From an uncultured Prevotellaceae bacterium (lineage in GTDB: Bacteria > Bacteroidota > Bacteroidia > Bacteroidales > Bacteroidaceae): 64,000 nucleotides of DNA. Under the pieces are notes generated by a model. The model saw nothing but the letters and a program-made list of their open reading frames with translations, searched no databases and was not told where the DNA came from. The stretch spans positions 1 to 64,000 of the forward strand of contig CACYQZ010000004.1 in NCBI GenBank assembly GCA_902776665.1. Direction: 5' to 3'. Both the position numbers and the translations under genes were made by a program. Shown here one piece after another: positions 51,870 through 58,218 of this stretch. How positions within the stretch are numbered: position 1 is the first letter of the stretch; the number at the start of each line of letters is the position of its first letter.

Positions 51870-51963
51870 CGAAATTTTCCCGAATCGAGCACCAAAAATC
51901 GAAACTTTTTTGAAAAAATGCGTAAAATAACCCGATTTTCTTTGGCGTTTGCCACAAAATGAC

Positions 51964-51971
51964 TAAATTTG
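51964..51971 (+). promoter_or_regulatory. -7 box TAAATTTG of nusB
   Basis: Fits TAnnTTTG, 31 bases before nusB; divergent from the rplY promoter. Confidence 0.6.
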
Positions 51972-52002
51972 CAATCGATTTTACACAATTCTTTAGAGAA
52001 AG

Positions 52003-53070
52003 ATGATTAACAGAGAACTGATCAGAATCAAAATCGTGCAGCTGACCTACGCCTACTACCAGAACGGCAACCGCAATCTCGACAATGCCGAGAAGGAGCT
52101 GCTCTTCAGCCTGTCGAAGGCCTACGACCTCTATAACCTGCTGTTGCTGCTCATCGTGGCCATCACCAACGAAGAGCGCCACCGCGTCGAAATCGGACAG
52201 CAGCGCGCACGACGCGAAGGCACCGAGGAACCTTCGACGAAGTTTATAGACAACAAATTCGCCCTTCAACTCGAAGACAACAAGATGTTGCGCGATGCCG
52301 CCGAGACGATGAAACTGTCGTGGACCGACAACATCGAGTTCATTCGCAAGATGTGCGTACTCATCGAGGAGAGCGAAATCTATCGCGAATACATCGAAAG
52401 CGACGACGATTCCTATGAAGCCGACCGCGAAGTGTGGCGAAAAATCTACAAGCAGATTATTCAGGAAAACGACGACCTCGACGCACTGCTCGAAGAGCGC
52501 AGCCTCTATTGGAACGACGACAAAGAAGTGGTCGATACGTTCGTGCTGAAAACCATCCGCCGATTCGAACCCAAGAATGCGTCGCGACAGGAACTGCTGC
52601 CCGAATACAAGGACGAGGAAGACCGCGAATTTGCCCGGAAACTCTTCCGCGCCACCATTCTCAACGCCGACACTTACCAACGCTATATGAGCGAGTCGTC
52701 GCGCAACTGGGATTTTTCGCGATTGGCCTATATGGATGTGGTCATTATGCAAATCGCCATCGCCGAAATGCTGACCTTCCCGAACATTCCCGTCAGCGTC
52801 ACCATCAACGAGTACGTCGATTTGGCGAAACTCTACAGCACCTACAAGAGTGGCGGCTACATCAACGGAATGCTCGACAACATCGCCCGACACCTCATCA
52901 AAAAGGGGAAACTGATGAAGACGATGGGCGACGAGTTTTCGAGGAAGGAGGAACGAGTTTCGAAGAAAGTCGATTCGTCGAGAAACGAGGAATTTTCGAG
53001 GAACGAGGATTTTTCGAGGAGCGAGGATTTTTCGAGGAACGAGGAAGGAGAAACGAGCATTGAACATTGA
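52003..53070 (+). CDS. nusB: Transcription antitermination factor NusB with repeat-built tail
   Basis: A 355-residue NusB of the long Bacteroidota type. An extra N-terminal domain (about 1-200) precedes the NusB fold, which is seen as FARKLFRATILN, LAYMDVVIMQIAIAEML, NIPVSVTINEYVDLAKLYS and GGYINGMLDNIARHL (about 205-300). The last 45 residues are Ser/Arg/Glu/Asp repeats of type FSRNED made by an 18-base repeat, and the stop codon lies in the following heptad repeat. NusB with NusE binds boxA of rRNA transcripts. The tail is probably disordered and not essential. Confidence 0.9.
   Translation: MINRELIRIKIVQLTYAYYQNGNRNLDNAEKELLFSLSKAYDLYNLLLLLIVAITNEERHRVEIGQQRARREGTEEPSTKFIDNKFALQLEDNKMLRDAAETMKLSWTDNIEFIRKMCVLIEESEIYREYIESDDDSYEADREVWRKIYKQIIQENDDLDALLEERSLYWNDDKEVVDTFVLKTIRRFEPKNASRQELLPEYKDEEDREFARKLFRATILNADTYQRYMSESSRNWDFSRLAYMDVVIMQIAIAEMLTFPNIPVSVTINEYVDLAKLYSTYKSGGYINGMLDNIARHLIKKGKLMKTMGDEFSRKEERVSKKVDSSRNEEFSRNEDFSRSEDFSRNEEGETSIEH
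52931..53058. repeat. 18-base repeats in the nusB 3' end
   Basis: TTTTCGAGGAACGAGGAT and close copies (clearest at about 52993-53046), coding FSRNED-type units. The GAGGAACGAGG core is the reverse complement of the CGTTCCT repeat in mfd. Confidence 0.8.
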
Positions 53071-53198
53071 ATATTGAACATTGAATATTGAACATTGAAC
53101 ATTGAATATTGAACATTGAATATTGAACATTGAATATTGAACATTGAATATTGGAGATTGAAAATTAATCATTAAACATTAATCATTACTCATTAAAA
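53059..53198. repeat. Twenty consecutive heptads between nusB and yajC
   Basis: Exactly 140 bases in one 7-base register: 13 units ATTGAAC/ATTGAAT, then ATTGGAG, ATTGAAA, and five units ATTAATC/ATTAAAC/ATTACTC/ATTAAAA. It covers the nusB stop codon and the whole leader of yajC to three bases before its ATG. Confidence 0.95.
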
Positions 53199-53201
53199 AC
53201 T

Positions 53202-53531
53202 ATGACAACAATTCTTTTACAAGCAGGACAGCCAGCAGGCGGAGGCGGTATGAGTATGCTGCTGATGATGGTCGCCATCTTCGCCATTTTCTGGTTCTTT
53301 ATGATTCGTCCGCAACAGAAGCGGCAAAAGCAAATCCGCGCGTTCCAAAACTCACTCACACAAGGCACGAAAGTGGTCGTCGGCGGCATCTACGGCACCG
53401 TCAAGAGCATTGACCCCGCTTCGGGCATCGTGGAAGTGGAAATCGCACGCGGCGTGGTGATTCAAGTCGATAAAAACTACGTTTTTGCCGACGTGACTGC
53501 ATTGCAAGAAGGCGGCGCAAACAAGGCATAA
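53202..53531 (+). CDS. yajC: Preprotein translocase accessory subunit YajC
   Basis: A 109-residue protein with one membrane helix (about 18-36, MLLMMVAIFAIFWFFMIRPQ). After it comes the YajC signature RPQQKRQKQIRAFQNSL, then GTKVVVGGIYGTVKSID in the soluble domain. It binds SecDF at the translocon. Its leader consists entirely of heptad repeats. The ybbR-like gene begins 15 bases after its stop. Confidence 0.93.
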   Translation: MTTILLQAGQPAGGGGMSMLLMMVAIFAIFWFFMIRPQQKRQKQIRAFQNSLTQGTKVVVGGIYGTVKSIDPASGIVEVEIARGVVIQVDKNYVFADVTALQEGGANKA

Positions 53532-53546
53532 GAGCCCACAGAAACC

Positions 53547-54524
53547 GTGAAAGAACAATTCTTGCGCATCTATCGCCCACTGAGAGACTTCCTGTTCAGC
53601 ATCGTGAACAGGGAGTTCCTCATCTTTTTGTTCTTTCTCGTCGTCAGCGGCGTGTTCTGGCTGCTGTCAACGCTCAACGACACCGACGAATACGAATACG
53701 CCATTCCCATCAGTCTGAAAGGCGTGCCGCGCGACGTCATCATCACCACAGGTTTTGAAGACACGCTGCGCGTCACCATCGAAGACCGAGGTTTTATGCT
53801 CGCCACCTATTATTACGCCAGGCCATTCAAGCCCATCGCACTGAGTTTCCAGCACTACGCGAAAAGCAACGGACGTGGGCTGATTCCGCTGGCCGACTTG
53901 CAGAAAAACATCAATCGCAATCTCTACAGTTCGTCGAAAATCGTGTCGATCAAGCCCGAAAAACTCGAATTCTACTACAATCACGGGCAGTCGCAGAAAA
54001 TTCCTGTGCGACTCAACGGCACCATCACACCGGCCAAGAGCCACTATCTGGCGCGAACCCACTTCTCGCCGAGCGTTGTCACCGTCTATGCCGACAAATC
54101 AATGCTCGACAGCATCAAATACGTGCTGACCGAGGAACTGAAAATCACGAATTTCGACGACACCGTCGTGCAAACCGTGAATCTGCAGGCGATGAAAGGC
54201 GTGAAAATTGTGCCCTCACAGGTGATGATTACGCTTTGTCCCGACGTGCTCACCGAGGAGAGCGTCGAAGTGCCAATCCACGCCGTGAATATGCCCGAGG
54301 GAAAGACGCTGCGAACCTTCCCGCCGCGTGTCAAGGTGAAATTCGTGACCGGAGCTAGTATGTTCCGACAAATCAAGGCCGAACACTTCCGCGTGGTTGC
54401 CGATTTCAACGAACTGAGCCGCAAACCGTCGGAAAAATGCAAACTCTACTTGCGCAACATCCCCGCAGGCGTGAAAAATGCGCAGTTGGAAATCTCACAA
54501 GTCGATTACCTCATCGAGCAATGA
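53547..54524 (+). CDS. YbbR/CdaR-like domain protein
   Basis: A 325-residue membrane-anchored protein starting at GTG 53547 (KEQFLRIYRPLRDFLF). One membrane helix lies at about 28-48 (FLIFLFFLVVSGVFWLLSTL), and several YbbR-type beta domains follow in the periplasm. In Firmicutes CdaR regulates the c-di-AMP cyclase CdaA; in Bacteroidota the role is not established. Its stop overlaps the coaE start (ATGA), following the conserved order nusB-yajC-ybbR-coaE. Confidence 0.85.
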   Translation: MKEQFLRIYRPLRDFLFSIVNREFLIFLFFLVVSGVFWLLSTLNDTDEYEYAIPISLKGVPRDVIITTGFEDTLRVTIEDRGFMLATYYYARPFKPIALSFQHYAKSNGRGLIPLADLQKNINRNLYSSSKIVSIKPEKLEFYYNHGQSQKIPVRLNGTITPAKSHYLARTHFSPSVVTVYADKSMLDSIKYVLTEELKITNFDDTVVQTVNLQAMKGVKIVPSQVMITLCPDVLTEESVEVPIHAVNMPEGKTLRTFPPRVKVKFVTGASMFRQIKAEHFRVVADFNELSRKPSEKCKLYLRNIPAGVKNAQLEISQVDYLIEQ

Positions 54525-55561
54525 AGCACATCGCAATCACGGGCGGTATCGGCAGTGGCAAGTCATTTGTGTGCCAACGGCTGAAAAAACGGGGCATCCG
54601 CGTCTATGACTGCGACGAGGCGGCGAAACGGCTGATGCGACAGTCGGAGTCGCTGAAAACGGCTCTGCGCGAGTTGGTGGGCGACAAGGTCTATACCGCC
54701 GACGGACGACTGCAAAAACGCCTTCTGGCGGCCTTTCTGCTGACTTCCGAAGCGAATAAGCAAGCGGTGAACAACATCGTGCACCCCGCCGTGGCGCAGG
54801 ATTTTCTCGATTCGGGAATGGAGTGGCTCGAAAGTGCCATTCTCTTCGAAAGCGGTTTTGATGCGCGTCTGAAATTCGACCACGTGGTTTGCGTCACCGC
54901 ACCGCTCGAACTGCGCGTCGAGCGCGTGATGCAACGCGACGGAATCCCTCGCGAAAAGGCGTTGGAATGGATTCGCTGCCAAATGCCGCAGGAGGAAGTG
55001 CTGCGCCGTAGCGACTTTGAAATCGTCAACGATGGCGTGAGCGACTTAGAAGAGCAAATCGACGAAATACTAAAAAACATTCAACAACTCAACAAACAAC
55101 AATTAAACTATAAAAAAATGGAAACAATTCTTTCAATTGCCGGCAAACCGGGCCTGTTTCGGCTTGTCAGCCAAGGAAAAGCAAATCTGATTGTCGAAAC
55201 ACTCGACGAAGCGAAAAAACGAATGCCGGCCTTCGGCACGGAACGAATCACCAGCCTCGGCGACATCGCGATGTTCACCGACAGCGAGGACATTCCGCTG
55301 TGGAAAGTGCTGAGAAGCGTGGGCGAGAAAGAGCAACTCAAAGCCTGCTCGCTGAATTTCAAGAAAGCCTCGTCGAAGGAGTTGCACACGTATCTCGGCG
55401 AAGTGCTGCCCGACTACGACCGCGACCGCGTGCACGACAGCGACATTCGCAAACTGTTGCAGTGGTATGACATCCTCGTGAAAAACGGCTACACCGACTT
55501 CAAGGAACTCTTCGACCGCGAGGAAGAGGAGGAAAACGAGGAAAATTCCGATGCGGAATAA
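54521..55561 (+). CDS. coaE: Dephospho-CoA kinase fused in frame to a DUF5606 protein
   Basis: A 346-residue frame from ATG 54521, which overlaps the ybbR-like stop. Residues 1-185 are CoaE: P-loop ITGGIGSGKSFVC, YDCDEAAKRLM and the VHPAV and CVTAPLELRVERVMQRDG blocks; it phosphorylates dephospho-CoA in the last step of CoA synthesis. A low-complexity linker (NIQQLNKQQLNYKK) continues without a stop into ETILSIAGKPGLFRLVSQGK, a DUF5606 domain that is normally a separate gene directly behind coaE. Either the coaE stop was lost or the fusion is selected. An internal ATG at 55118 may still start DUF5606 alone. Confidence 0.88.
   Translation: MKHIAITGGIGSGKSFVCQRLKKRGIRVYDCDEAAKRLMRQSESLKTALRELVGDKVYTADGRLQKRLLAAFLLTSEANKQAVNNIVHPAVAQDFLDSGMEWLESAILFESGFDARLKFDHVVCVTAPLELRVERVMQRDGIPREKALEWIRCQMPQEEVLRRSDFEIVNDGVSDLEEQIDEILKNIQQLNKQQLNYKKMETILSIAGKPGLFRLVSQGKANLIVETLDEAKKRMPAFGTERITSLGDIAMFTDSEDIPLWKVLRSVGEKEQLKACSLNFKKASSKELHTYLGEVLPDYDRDRVHDSDIRKLLQWYDILVKNGYTDFKELFDREEEEENEENSDAE
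55118..55561 (+). CDS. DUF5606 domain, possibly also translated alone
   Basis: From the internal ATG 55118 the frame gives 147 residues, the usual size of stand-alone DUF5606 proteins, ending in a long acidic tail (EEEEENEENSDAE). The 20 bases before it are A-rich (ACTATAAAAAA), like many start regions in this group. Function unknown. Nested in the coaE fusion; a terminator follows. Confidence 0.55.
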   Translation: METILSIAGKPGLFRLVSQGKANLIVETLDEAKKRMPAFGTERITSLGDIAMFTDSEDIPLWKVLRSVGEKEQLKACSLNFKKASSKELHTYLGEVLPDYDRDRVHDSDIRKLLQWYDILVKNGYTDFKELFDREEEEENEENSDAE

Positions 55562-55572
55562 GTTCCGACGAC

Positions 55573-55606
55573 AAAAAACCGAAGCGATTTCTCGCCTCGG
55601 TTTTTT
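55573..55606. terminator. Bidirectional terminator
   Basis: AAAAAACCGAAGCGA pairs with TCGCCTCGGTTTTTT around a 4-base loop, with A and T tracts on both sides. It serves the coaE unit (plus) and the SDR gene (minus). Confidence 0.9.
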
Positions 55607-55644
55607 CTTGGTCTGATTCAAGCGTTTTTCGCCGAAAACATCGT

Positions 55645-56418
55645 TTAAACGCAGGTATAACCGCCATCGACGGGAATCGCAGTGCCGTTGACATAGCTCG
55701 ACGCAGGCGATGACAAGAAAATCGTCGTGGAATCGAGTTCGCCCTCGTTGCCGTAGCGCTCGACGGGAATGGCACCCTTCGCATAGTTGGCGAACCACTC
55801 CGTCTCGAGCGTGTCCTTCGTCAGCGGAGTCCAGAAATAGCCCGGACAAATCGTGTTCACCGTGATGCCATACTTGCCCCACTCGGCAGCCAGTCCGCGC
55901 GAGAGGTTCACTACTCCACCCTTCGCAGCGTGATACGGCGAACACGGCGCAATCTTGTTGCCCACCAGTCCATACATCGACGCAATGTTGATGATTCTTC
56001 CGTATTTCGCAGGAATCATCGCGTGTTTCGCCACGGCACGCGCCATTTTAAACGTACCGAACAGGTCGATTTGCATCTCGTTGTCGAATTGCTCGTCGGT
56101 GATGTCCTCAGCCGGAGCCACCGCGCCCGTACCAGCGTTGTTGATGAGGATGTCGATGCGTCCGAAGCGCTCCATCGTCTGCTTCACCACGTCCTCGACC
56201 ATCTCGGTCTTCGTGATGTCGCAGCGAATCGGCAGGACTTCCACGCCAAATTCCTCGCGCAGTTCCTTCGCCACTTCCTCGAGTTTTTCCATGCGGCGAG
56301 CGATGGGAACAATGTTACATCCTTGGTTGGCCAGCGCTTTCGCCATCTGGACACCCAGTCCTCCCGAACAGCCAGTCACAATGGCGACTTGGCCTTTTAA
56401 ATCGAAATAGTTTTTCAT
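55645..56418 (-). CDS. SDR oxidoreductase, gluconate 5-dehydrogenase-like
   Basis: A 257-residue classical short-chain dehydrogenase. It has the cofactor motif VTGCSGGLG, NNAG, catalytic Ser in NIASMYG and Tyr-x-x-x-Lys in YHAAKGG, and ends with the family's VDGGYTCV. The PGYFWTPL segment is typical of gluconate 5-dehydrogenase (Ga5DH-like) members acting on sugar acids or sugar alcohols. Substrate not provable here. A -7 box lies at 56462-56469. It converges on coaE over a shared terminator. Confidence 0.88.
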   Translation of the reverse strand: MKNYFDLKGQVAIVTGCSGGLGVQMAKALANQGCNIVPIARRMEKLEEVAKELREEFGVEVLPIRCDITKTEMVEDVVKQTMERFGRIDILINNAGTGAVAPAEDITDEQFDNEMQIDLFGTFKMARAVAKHAMIPAKYGRIINIASMYGLVGNKIAPCSPYHAAKGGVVNLSRGLAAEWGKYGITVNTICPGYFWTPLTKDTLETEWFANYAKGAIPVERYGNEGELDSTTIFLSSPASSYVNGTAIPVDGGYTCV

Positions 56419-56461
56419 AAATCTTCAGTTTTTGATTGTAGCAATAAATAAGTTATCGCTG

Positions 56462-56469
56462 CAAAAGTA
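56462..56469 (-). promoter_or_regulatory. -7 box TACTTTTG of the SDR gene
   Basis: Reverse complement of CAAAAGTA, 43 bases before the start. Confidence 0.6.
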
Positions 56470-56501
56470 GTCACTTTCTTTTTTTCTTGCAAATTTTTCT
56501 A

Positions 56502-57857
56502 TCAAAAATCCATTTTCTCCAAACGATTGGCGATTTCGTCGTCGGAAAGTTGATAATTGACGAGGTCGCCGTTGAGGAACTGCTCGTAGGCGGTCATGTC
56601 GATGAGACCGTGGCCCGAAAGGTTGAAGAGAATCACCTTTTCCTCTCCTGTCTGACGGCATTTCTCGGCCTCGCGAATGGTGGCGGCGATGGCGTGGCTC
56701 GACTCGGGCGCAGGAATGATGCCTTCGGTGCGGGCGAAGAGCAGTCCGGCTTCGAACGTCTCGGTCTGCGGAATATCGACACCGCTCATCATTCCGTCTT
56801 TCAACAACTGCGACACAATCACTCCGGCACCGTGATAGCGCAGACCGCCGGCATGGATGTTGGCTGGCTTGAAATCGTGGCCGAGGGTGAACATCGGCAA
56901 CAGAGGCGTATAGCCGGCCTCGTCGCCAAAGTCGTAGCGGAACTGGCCTCGCGTGAGTTTCGGGCAACTTTCAGGCTCGGCAGCGATGAATTTTGTCTGC
57001 TTTTCACCTGTCAGATTATGACGCATAAACGGGAAGGCGAGTCCACCAAAGTTCGAACCGCCACCGAAGCAGGCAATCACCACGTCGGGATATTCGCCAG
57101 CCTTCGCCATCTGCTTCTCGGCCTCGAGTCCGATGACGGTCTGGTGCAGTGCCACGTGGTTGAGCACCGAGCCGAGCGTGTATTTGCAGCCGGGCGTGGT
57201 CGTGGCGAGTTCGATGGCCTCGGAAATGGCCGTTCCGAGCGAACCCGAATGGCGTGGGTCGCGTGTGATGATGTCTTTTCCGGCACGGGTTGACATCGAG
57301 GGCGAACCCGTCACGGCGGCTCCGAAAGTCCGCATAATCGACGAGCGATAGGGTTTTTGTTGCATCGAGATTTTCACCTGATAGACTGCCGCCTCCAAGC
57401 CGAACACCGACGCGGCATACGACAGTGCAGCACCCCATTGTCCGGCGCCCGTCTCGGTCGTGACGTTGGTCGTGCCCTCCTGTTTGGCGTAGTAGCACTG
57501 CGGCAGTGCCGAGTTGATTTTGTGCGACCCGAGCGGACAAGCCGACTCGTTTTTGTAGTAGATGTGCGCCGGCGTGCCCAACGCCTCTTCCAACGCATAC
57601 GCACGCACGAGCGGGGTCGAACGGTAGTATTTGTACTTCTCCAAAACCTCCTCGGGAATGGGAATCCAAGCGTGTTCCGTGTCGAGTTCCTGCACACAAC
57701 ATTCGCGTGGGAAAATCTGTGCCAAGTCATCCACTCCCAAGGGCTGTCGCGTCTGCGGATGAATCGACGGTATCGGTTTCGTCGGCATTTCCGCCTGAAT
57801 GTTGTACCACTCGCGTGGCAGTTCGCTCTCTTCGAGCAAGAATCGTTTCTGTTTCAT
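56502..57857 (-). CDS. Tryptophan synthase beta-like enzyme (TrpB2)
   Basis: A 451-residue PLP enzyme of the long TrpB2 group. The PLP lysine is Lys113 in GSHKINSALPQ, the catalytic Glu is in TETGAGQWG (Glu135), and the phosphate-binding loop is CFGGGSNFGG. TrpB2 makes Trp from indole and serine or uses O-phosphoserine; it lacks the contacts for TrpA that TrpB1 has. It is alone, not in a trp operon. Its 210-base leader holds a Trp-rich leader peptide and a terminator, so expression is probably controlled by charged tRNA-Trp. That regulation supports a real role in Trp supply. Confidence 0.92.
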   Translation of the reverse strand: MKQKRFLLEESELPREWYNIQAEMPTKPIPSIHPQTRQPLGVDDLAQIFPRECCVQELDTEHAWIPIPEEVLEKYKYYRSTPLVRAYALEEALGTPAHIYYKNESACPLGSHKINSALPQCYYAKQEGTTNVTTETGAGQWGAALSYAASVFGLEAAVYQVKISMQQKPYRSSIMRTFGAAVTGSPSMSTRAGKDIITRDPRHSGSLGTAISEAIELATTTPGCKYTLGSVLNHVALHQTVIGLEAEKQMAKAGEYPDVVIACFGGGSNFGGLAFPFMRHNLTGEKQTKFIAAEPESCPKLTRGQFRYDFGDEAGYTPLLPMFTLGHDFKPANIHAGGLRYHGAGVIVSQLLKDGMMSGVDIPQTETFEAGLLFARTEGIIPAPESSHAIAATIREAEKCRQTGEEKVILFNLSGHGLIDMTAYEQFLNGDLVNYQLSDDEIANRLEKMDF

Positions 57858-57911
57858 TGTCGTTTTCTGTTTTAAATGATTGAATATTGTTTAAAAAATT
57901 TCTGTCGAATG

Positions 57912-57942
57912 AAAAAGAGCCTGTCGTAAGAACGGCAGACCC
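57912..57942 (-). terminator. Attenuator terminator in the TrpB2 leader
   Basis: GGGTCTGCCG and CGACAGGCTC (plus-strand 57933-57942 and 57917-57926) form a 10-bp stem with one mismatch and wobbles around a 6-base loop, followed by TTTTTC. It lies 47 bases after the Trp leader peptide stop and about 55 before the TrpB2 start. Confidence 0.75.
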
Positions 57943-58010
57943 TTTGTGATGTGATTTCGTTGAAAATTCCACACAAGTCAAACGCGACTCACGACTTTTT
58001 GAATCTTGAG
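57943..58010 (-). promoter_or_regulatory. Candidate pause hairpin and antiterminator arms of the Trp attenuator
   Basis: CGCAGCTC (end of the Trp codons) and GAGTCGCG can pair (one mismatch, one wobble) over the leader peptide stop. Next, GACTTGTG can pair with CACAAAGGGTC, whose last five bases are the first arm of the terminator. These would be segments 1:2 and 2:3 of a classical attenuator. Base pairing was judged by eye only. Confidence 0.45.
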
Positions 58011-58048
58011 CTGCGCCACCACCAATATGTAGAAATAAATGTCGTCAT
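57989..58048 (-). CDS. Trp leader peptide of TrpB2
   Basis: ATG 58048 to TGA 57989: MTTFISTYWWWRSSRFKKS, 19 residues with three consecutive TGG codons (plus-strand 58016-58024). It begins about 28 bases after the promoter box and is followed by the terminator before TrpB2. Three adjacent Trp codons in a leader of this size are hard to explain except as a translation sensor for charged tRNA-Trp. Confidence 0.8.
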   Translation of the reverse strand: MTTFISTYWWWRSSRFKKS

Positions 58049-58075
58049 TTTCACGATTTTTGAATTCTTTGCTTG

Positions 58076-58083
58076 CAAAGGTA
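58076..58083 (-). promoter_or_regulatory. -7 box TACCTTTG of the TrpB2 leader
   Basis: Reverse complement of CAAAGGTA; 28 bases before the leader peptide and 219 before TrpB2. The region 58084-58202 between this and the symporter promoter holds no gene. Confidence 0.6.
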
Positions 58084-58202
58084 CGGTTTTTCGGGGATAC
58101 AAGCAAATTTTTTGTCATTTTTTTTTAACTTTAAATAAGTTCCTTCCGTTCGAAAATGAAAAGAAAAACTATTTTTCCTTTTACATTTTACTCACTTATT
58201 CG

Positions 58203-58210
58203 TAACTTTG
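58203..58210 (+). promoter_or_regulatory. -7 box TAACTTTG of the symporter gene
   Basis: Fits TAnnTTTG and ends 8 bases before the ATG at 58219, so the longer frame from 58156 is excluded and the mRNA is almost leaderless. Confidence 0.65.
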
Positions 58211-58218
58211 CACCCGCT

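Noticed and set aside
57727..57981. 84-codon minus-strand frame across the TrpB2 start
   Set aside because: It would start at TTG, runs through the terminator hairpin and then out of frame in TrpB2.
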